Part shown: one piece after another, positions 61,530 through 64,000 of the stretch
Position numbering within the stretch: position 1 is the stretch's first letter
Layout of the letters: each line of letters begins with the position of its first letter
Source: an uncultured Paraprevotella sp.
GTDB taxonomy: Bacteria > Bacteroidota > Bacteroidia > Bacteroidales > Bacteroidaceae
Reading direction: 5' to 3'
NCBI GenBank assembly: GCA_944320775.1
Contig: CALUIV010000006.1
Coordinates: 60,895 to 124,894, forward strand
DNA length: 64,000 nt
Notes under the pieces: generated by a model
The model's input: the letters and a program-made list of their open reading frames with translations, nothing else
Database searches by the model: none
Told to the model about the DNA's origin: nothing
Translations under genes and position numbers: made by a program

Positions 61530-63931
61530 ATGGGATAGGTGAAATCTTCGATAATACGGACAAAGAGCAATTGTTGTCAATACCAGCACAACGCCTTATC
61601 GAAAAATTGTCTTTATTGAAGAACAGAAAATCTGTCGCTTTAAGAAGATGGTTTTGGGAGCTCCTTCAAAATGCCAGTGATTATAATGAATCTGTCTCTG
61701 TAAGACTAGATATTTATCCAAATAGGGTCGATTTCAGGCATAATGGAGAGCCTTTCAGTTTACGTGATGCACTAAATCTAATTTCACCGGATTCAAATAA
61801 AAGAGAAGACCAAATCCATAAAGACAATATCGGAAAGTTTGGTACAGGATTGGTGTCAACTCATATTCTGTCTGCAGTAATTCATACAGAAGGAATATGT
61901 AAAATAGAAGACAAAGGATATTTTCATTTCTCAGTAGACTTGAATCGAGAAGATTTTGAAAAGAAAGAACTGCTAATCCAAACAATAAACACTACAAAGA
62001 ACAGTTTAAAGGATTCCTTGAAAGAAACACCATATACCAACGATTTCCATACACTGTTTTCATATAACCTTGATAAAACCTTGCCATCTTTAACACCTAC
62101 AAGTTGCCACGATATTGATTTGGAATATCTATACAACGTGCTCCCTTATACTCTTTGTTTTATGCCTAAAATTAAGTCTGTAGAAATCAAAGACTATAGA
62201 AATGGAGAACATTATTATTCCATATCAATCATAAATAGAATTAATAATTCAATTCAATTTAAAATAATAAAAGATGGATGTGTTACTGAGCCTTTATTTA
62301 AATATTTCGAATATAACAATATAGCATCTGTTGTTCCTATAGAGAATAATACTATCCTTGCATATCCAAAAGAAGTATCTAAAATATTCTGCGGCTTACC
62401 TTTAATAGGAACAGAAGACATTGGCTTACCCATAGTTATAAATAGTTTTGGATTTGAGCCAACCACAGAAAGAGAAGGAGTTGAACTAGAACCTGTAAGT
62501 AATGAAGAGAATAGAAAAATTATGTTCGACTCTATAGAATTATACAAAAAAATATTGGATTACGTTGAAGAGAAACAACTACAACATGCTTATTTACTTA
62601 CACATATCAGACGTAAATACAATGGAACACAAGCATCCAATACTCAATTTTACAATCAAGTCATCACCCCATACAAACAACAGATATTAAATCATTCTAT
62701 TGTTCCAAGTGCATGTGGTGACTTCGTAAAACTGTCTCAAATAAAACTTCCTATAAATGATTCTAAACCAGATGATGTTCTATATACAAATGCATCTTTC
62801 ATATCCAAAGAATTATTACCCATTGAAGAAGAATATAAAGGATGGTTTGAGGCTACAGATTTTACATTATTTCCAGAGCATAAATACAACTATGAAGATT
62901 TAGCTTCAGCAATAGAATCAATCAACAATCTATTCTCCACAGGTAAGAATCTAGAGGATACCAAGAAGTGGCTGAAGCAGTGCATATTATACTTAAAGAT
63001 GTGCAATAAATATATATTCTCAGAAAAGAAAATACTCCCAAACCAAATAGGAACTTTATGTCTGGCAAGAAATTTATATGTTGATTTGGAACTTCCAAAA
63101 GAATTAAAAGAAGTCTATAATCAACTGTATGAATCAGAGAAGAAAAAAATAGAAGATAAATTATTAGATAAAGAGTTCAATGACTTTGATGTAGTTAATT
63201 GCATTTATAAAATAGAAGATATTGCAAAAGAGATTGACTCTGAAATTCAAAATAAATTTGCTAAAGAAGCAGGTAATATAAGTTCAATTGTCAAACCATT
63301 GAACGGACTCTATTCATGGATGTCGCAAACAGAAGCCACCAAAGAACAACTACAGATGTGGTTTCATTGGTATTATCCCAAACGCGCCTCTCTTATAGTC
63401 GATATGCTAACAGACACACAAAGAGAACAAGCTCTAACAATTGCGCAAAGTGGTAAAATGGAAGTATTAGCAAAATTAGCTTCGTCCGAATTAACTTCTG
63501 AAGAATTTAATTTGTTAATAGCAAACATAAAAAAACTACCAGCTGCACTTGGATTGCTAGGAGATAAAGTAGATGATAGAATTTTTGCAGATTCAGAGAC
63601 TGGGGACATAGGAGAAGAACTGGTGTACAAAGATTTACTTCAGAAATATCCAAAAACAAAAGGCTATACTGTAGAATGGAGCAGTAGAGATAAAAATGAA
63701 CCATGCTATGATTTTGAGATTCAATTTAATGGTAAAACGATCTGCTATTATGACGCTAAAACGACAACTAGAGGATTAGCTAATGCTGACTCTATTCCAT
63801 TCTTCATGAGAAAATCCCAATGGAAATTCCTAAATGAACTATCAGAAGACAAAGCTTATTATATAGCCAGAGTTTTTATTGGCGACAATGAAAATATTCA
63901 ATATATTCGCATTATCATGAATAATTGCTGA
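61526..63931 (+). CDS. HSP90-like (GHKL) ATPase with C-terminal DUF3883/NO VEIN-like nuclease-type domain
   Basis: An 801-residue protein. The N-terminal third is a sacsin/HSP90-like GHKL domain: N box Glu45-Leu-Leu-Gln-Asn49 in WELLQNASD, G1 region RHNGEPF (71-77) and G2 region NIGKFGTGLVS (101-111). A long alpha-rich middle follows. The C-terminal 110 residues match the DUF3883 (NO VEIN C-terminal) pattern, with GEELVYKDL (Glu697), YDFEI (Asp729) and YYDAKTT (Asp743, Lys745) in the spacing expected of PD-(D/E)xK nucleases, then RKSQWKFL. An ATP-gated nuclease is inferred. Its setting in an integrase-borne island favours a defence role. Confidence 0.82.
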   Translation: MNGIGEIFDNTDKEQLLSIPAQRLIEKLSLLKNRKSVALRRWFWELLQNASDYNESVSVRLDIYPNRVDFRHNGEPFSLRDALNLISPDSNKREDQIHKDNIGKFGTGLVSTHILSAVIHTEGICKIEDKGYFHFSVDLNREDFEKKELLIQTINTTKNSLKDSLKETPYTNDFHTLFSYNLDKTLPSLTPTSCHDIDLEYLYNVLPYTLCFMPKIKSVEIKDYRNGEHYYSISIINRINNSIQFKIIKDGCVTEPLFKYFEYNNIASVVPIENNTILAYPKEVSKIFCGLPLIGTEDIGLPIVINSFGFEPTTEREGVELEPVSNEENRKIMFDSIELYKKILDYVEEKQLQHAYLLTHIRRKYNGTQASNTQFYNQVITPYKQQILNHSIVPSACGDFVKLSQIKLPINDSKPDDVLYTNASFISKELLPIEEEYKGWFEATDFTLFPEHKYNYEDLASAIESINNLFSTGKNLEDTKKWLKQCILYLKMCNKYIFSEKKILPNQIGTLCLARNLYVDLELPKELKEVYNQLYESEKKKIEDKLLDKEFNDFDVVNCIYKIEDIAKEIDSEIQNKFAKEAGNISSIVKPLNGLYSWMSQTEATKEQLQMWFHWYYPKRASLIVDMLTDTQREQALTIAQSGKMEVLAKLASSELTSEEFNLLIANIKKLPAALGLLGDKVDDRIFADSETGDIGEELVYKDLLQKYPKTKGYTVEWSSRDKNEPCYDFEIQFNGKTICYYDAKTTTRGLANADSIPFFMRKSQWKFLNELSEDKAYYIARVFIGDNENIQYIRIIMNNC

Positions 63932-63975
63932 AAACGGTTGATATCCGTTCACCCAAAACGGTGATATCCGTTCAC
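63931..63975. repeat. Tandem 21-22-bp repeat after the ATPase gene
   Basis: AAAACGGTTGATATCCGTTCAC (63931-63952, shown here as AAAACGG, TTGATAT, CCGTTCAC) recurs at 63955-63975 with one T fewer. Each copy contains the inverted half-sites AACGG and CCGTT. The pair starts at the ATPase stop codon. Confidence 0.75.
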
Positions 63976-64000
63976 TTTTCATCCTCTAAACCTATGGCGA

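Larger units (their letters stand above)
54736..64000. mobile_element. Genomic island at tRNA-Met (extends past window end)
   Basis: Directly after the tRNA comes a tyrosine recombinase gene, then cargo of unknown or defence-like function. Base composition falls sharply to AT-rich and all genes run away from the tRNA. No second copy of the tRNA 3' end is seen before 64000, so the far boundary lies outside the window. No conjugation or phage structural genes are present in this portion. Confidence 0.8.

Noticed and set aside
63931-64000. Start of a CRISPR array
   Set aside because: Only two copies about 24 bp apart with a 2-bp gap, no spacers and no cas genes; these are tandem dyads.

Overview
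The window comes from the chromosome of a Bacteroidales bacterium, most likely Parabacteroides or a close relative. The evidence is the recurrent Bacteroidetes-type promoter (-7 box TAnnTTTG, often with a TTG or TTTG about 20 bp upstream), a non-SusC TonB-dependent receptor with a carboxypeptidase-like N-terminal domain, membrane-tethered TPR/LuxR regulators, DUF2723, DUF3098 and DUF4252 proteins, and GH2 enzymes with appended carbohydrate-binding domains. The genus is inferred; the order is well supported.

Layout. 0-8 kb is housekeeping: nusA (cut by the window edge), rimP, an S41 protease, twin tRNA-Asn genes, pnp, a TlpA-like lipoprotein that has lost its redox cysteines, greA and a HIT protein. 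8.4-16 kb holds a BlaR1/BlaI pair with a degenerate blaR1 scar between the genes, then a metallophosphoesterase, a beta-helix lipoprotein and a TonB receptor that together look like a phosphorus-acquisition locus. 16-20.5 kb has a membrane-tethered LuxR-type regulator, a large DUF2723 membrane protein and a DUF3098 protein. 20.4-37.5 kb is one long minus-strand efflux locus, visibly GC-rich: HlyD-type adaptor, eight MacB/FtsX-type permeases in four B/A pairs, one ATPase, TolC, a sigma-54-dependent response regulator and its histidine kinase. A canonical -24/-12 promoter sits directly before the adaptor gene, preceded by a duplicated 15-bp element that could be the regulator's binding site.

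37.7-54.5 kb returns to core genes: an unrecognised membrane protein, a NUDIX hydrolase, topA-aroK-speA, argB, an ECF sigma factor/putative anti-sigma/DUF4252 operon, a large secreted GH2 beta-galactosidase, and a HAD-ribF-CPBP operon.

From 54.7 kb to the window end lies an AT-rich genomic island next to tRNA-Met(CAT), with a tyrosine recombinase first. Its cargo comprises two paralogous proteins of unknown function that share a conserved 3' flank, a strongly structured candidate non-coding RNA with its own promoter and terminator, a cluster of small secreted or membrane proteins, and a two-gene unit in which a small protein overlaps an 801-residue protein. That large protein combines an HSP90-like (GHKL) ATPase domain with a C-terminal DUF3883/NO VEIN-like domain bearing nuclease-type residues. 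This last unit, with the RNA and the paralog pair, is the best candidate here for an undescribed system, plausibly anti-phage or anti-plasmid defence. The sigma-54-controlled permease array is the second.
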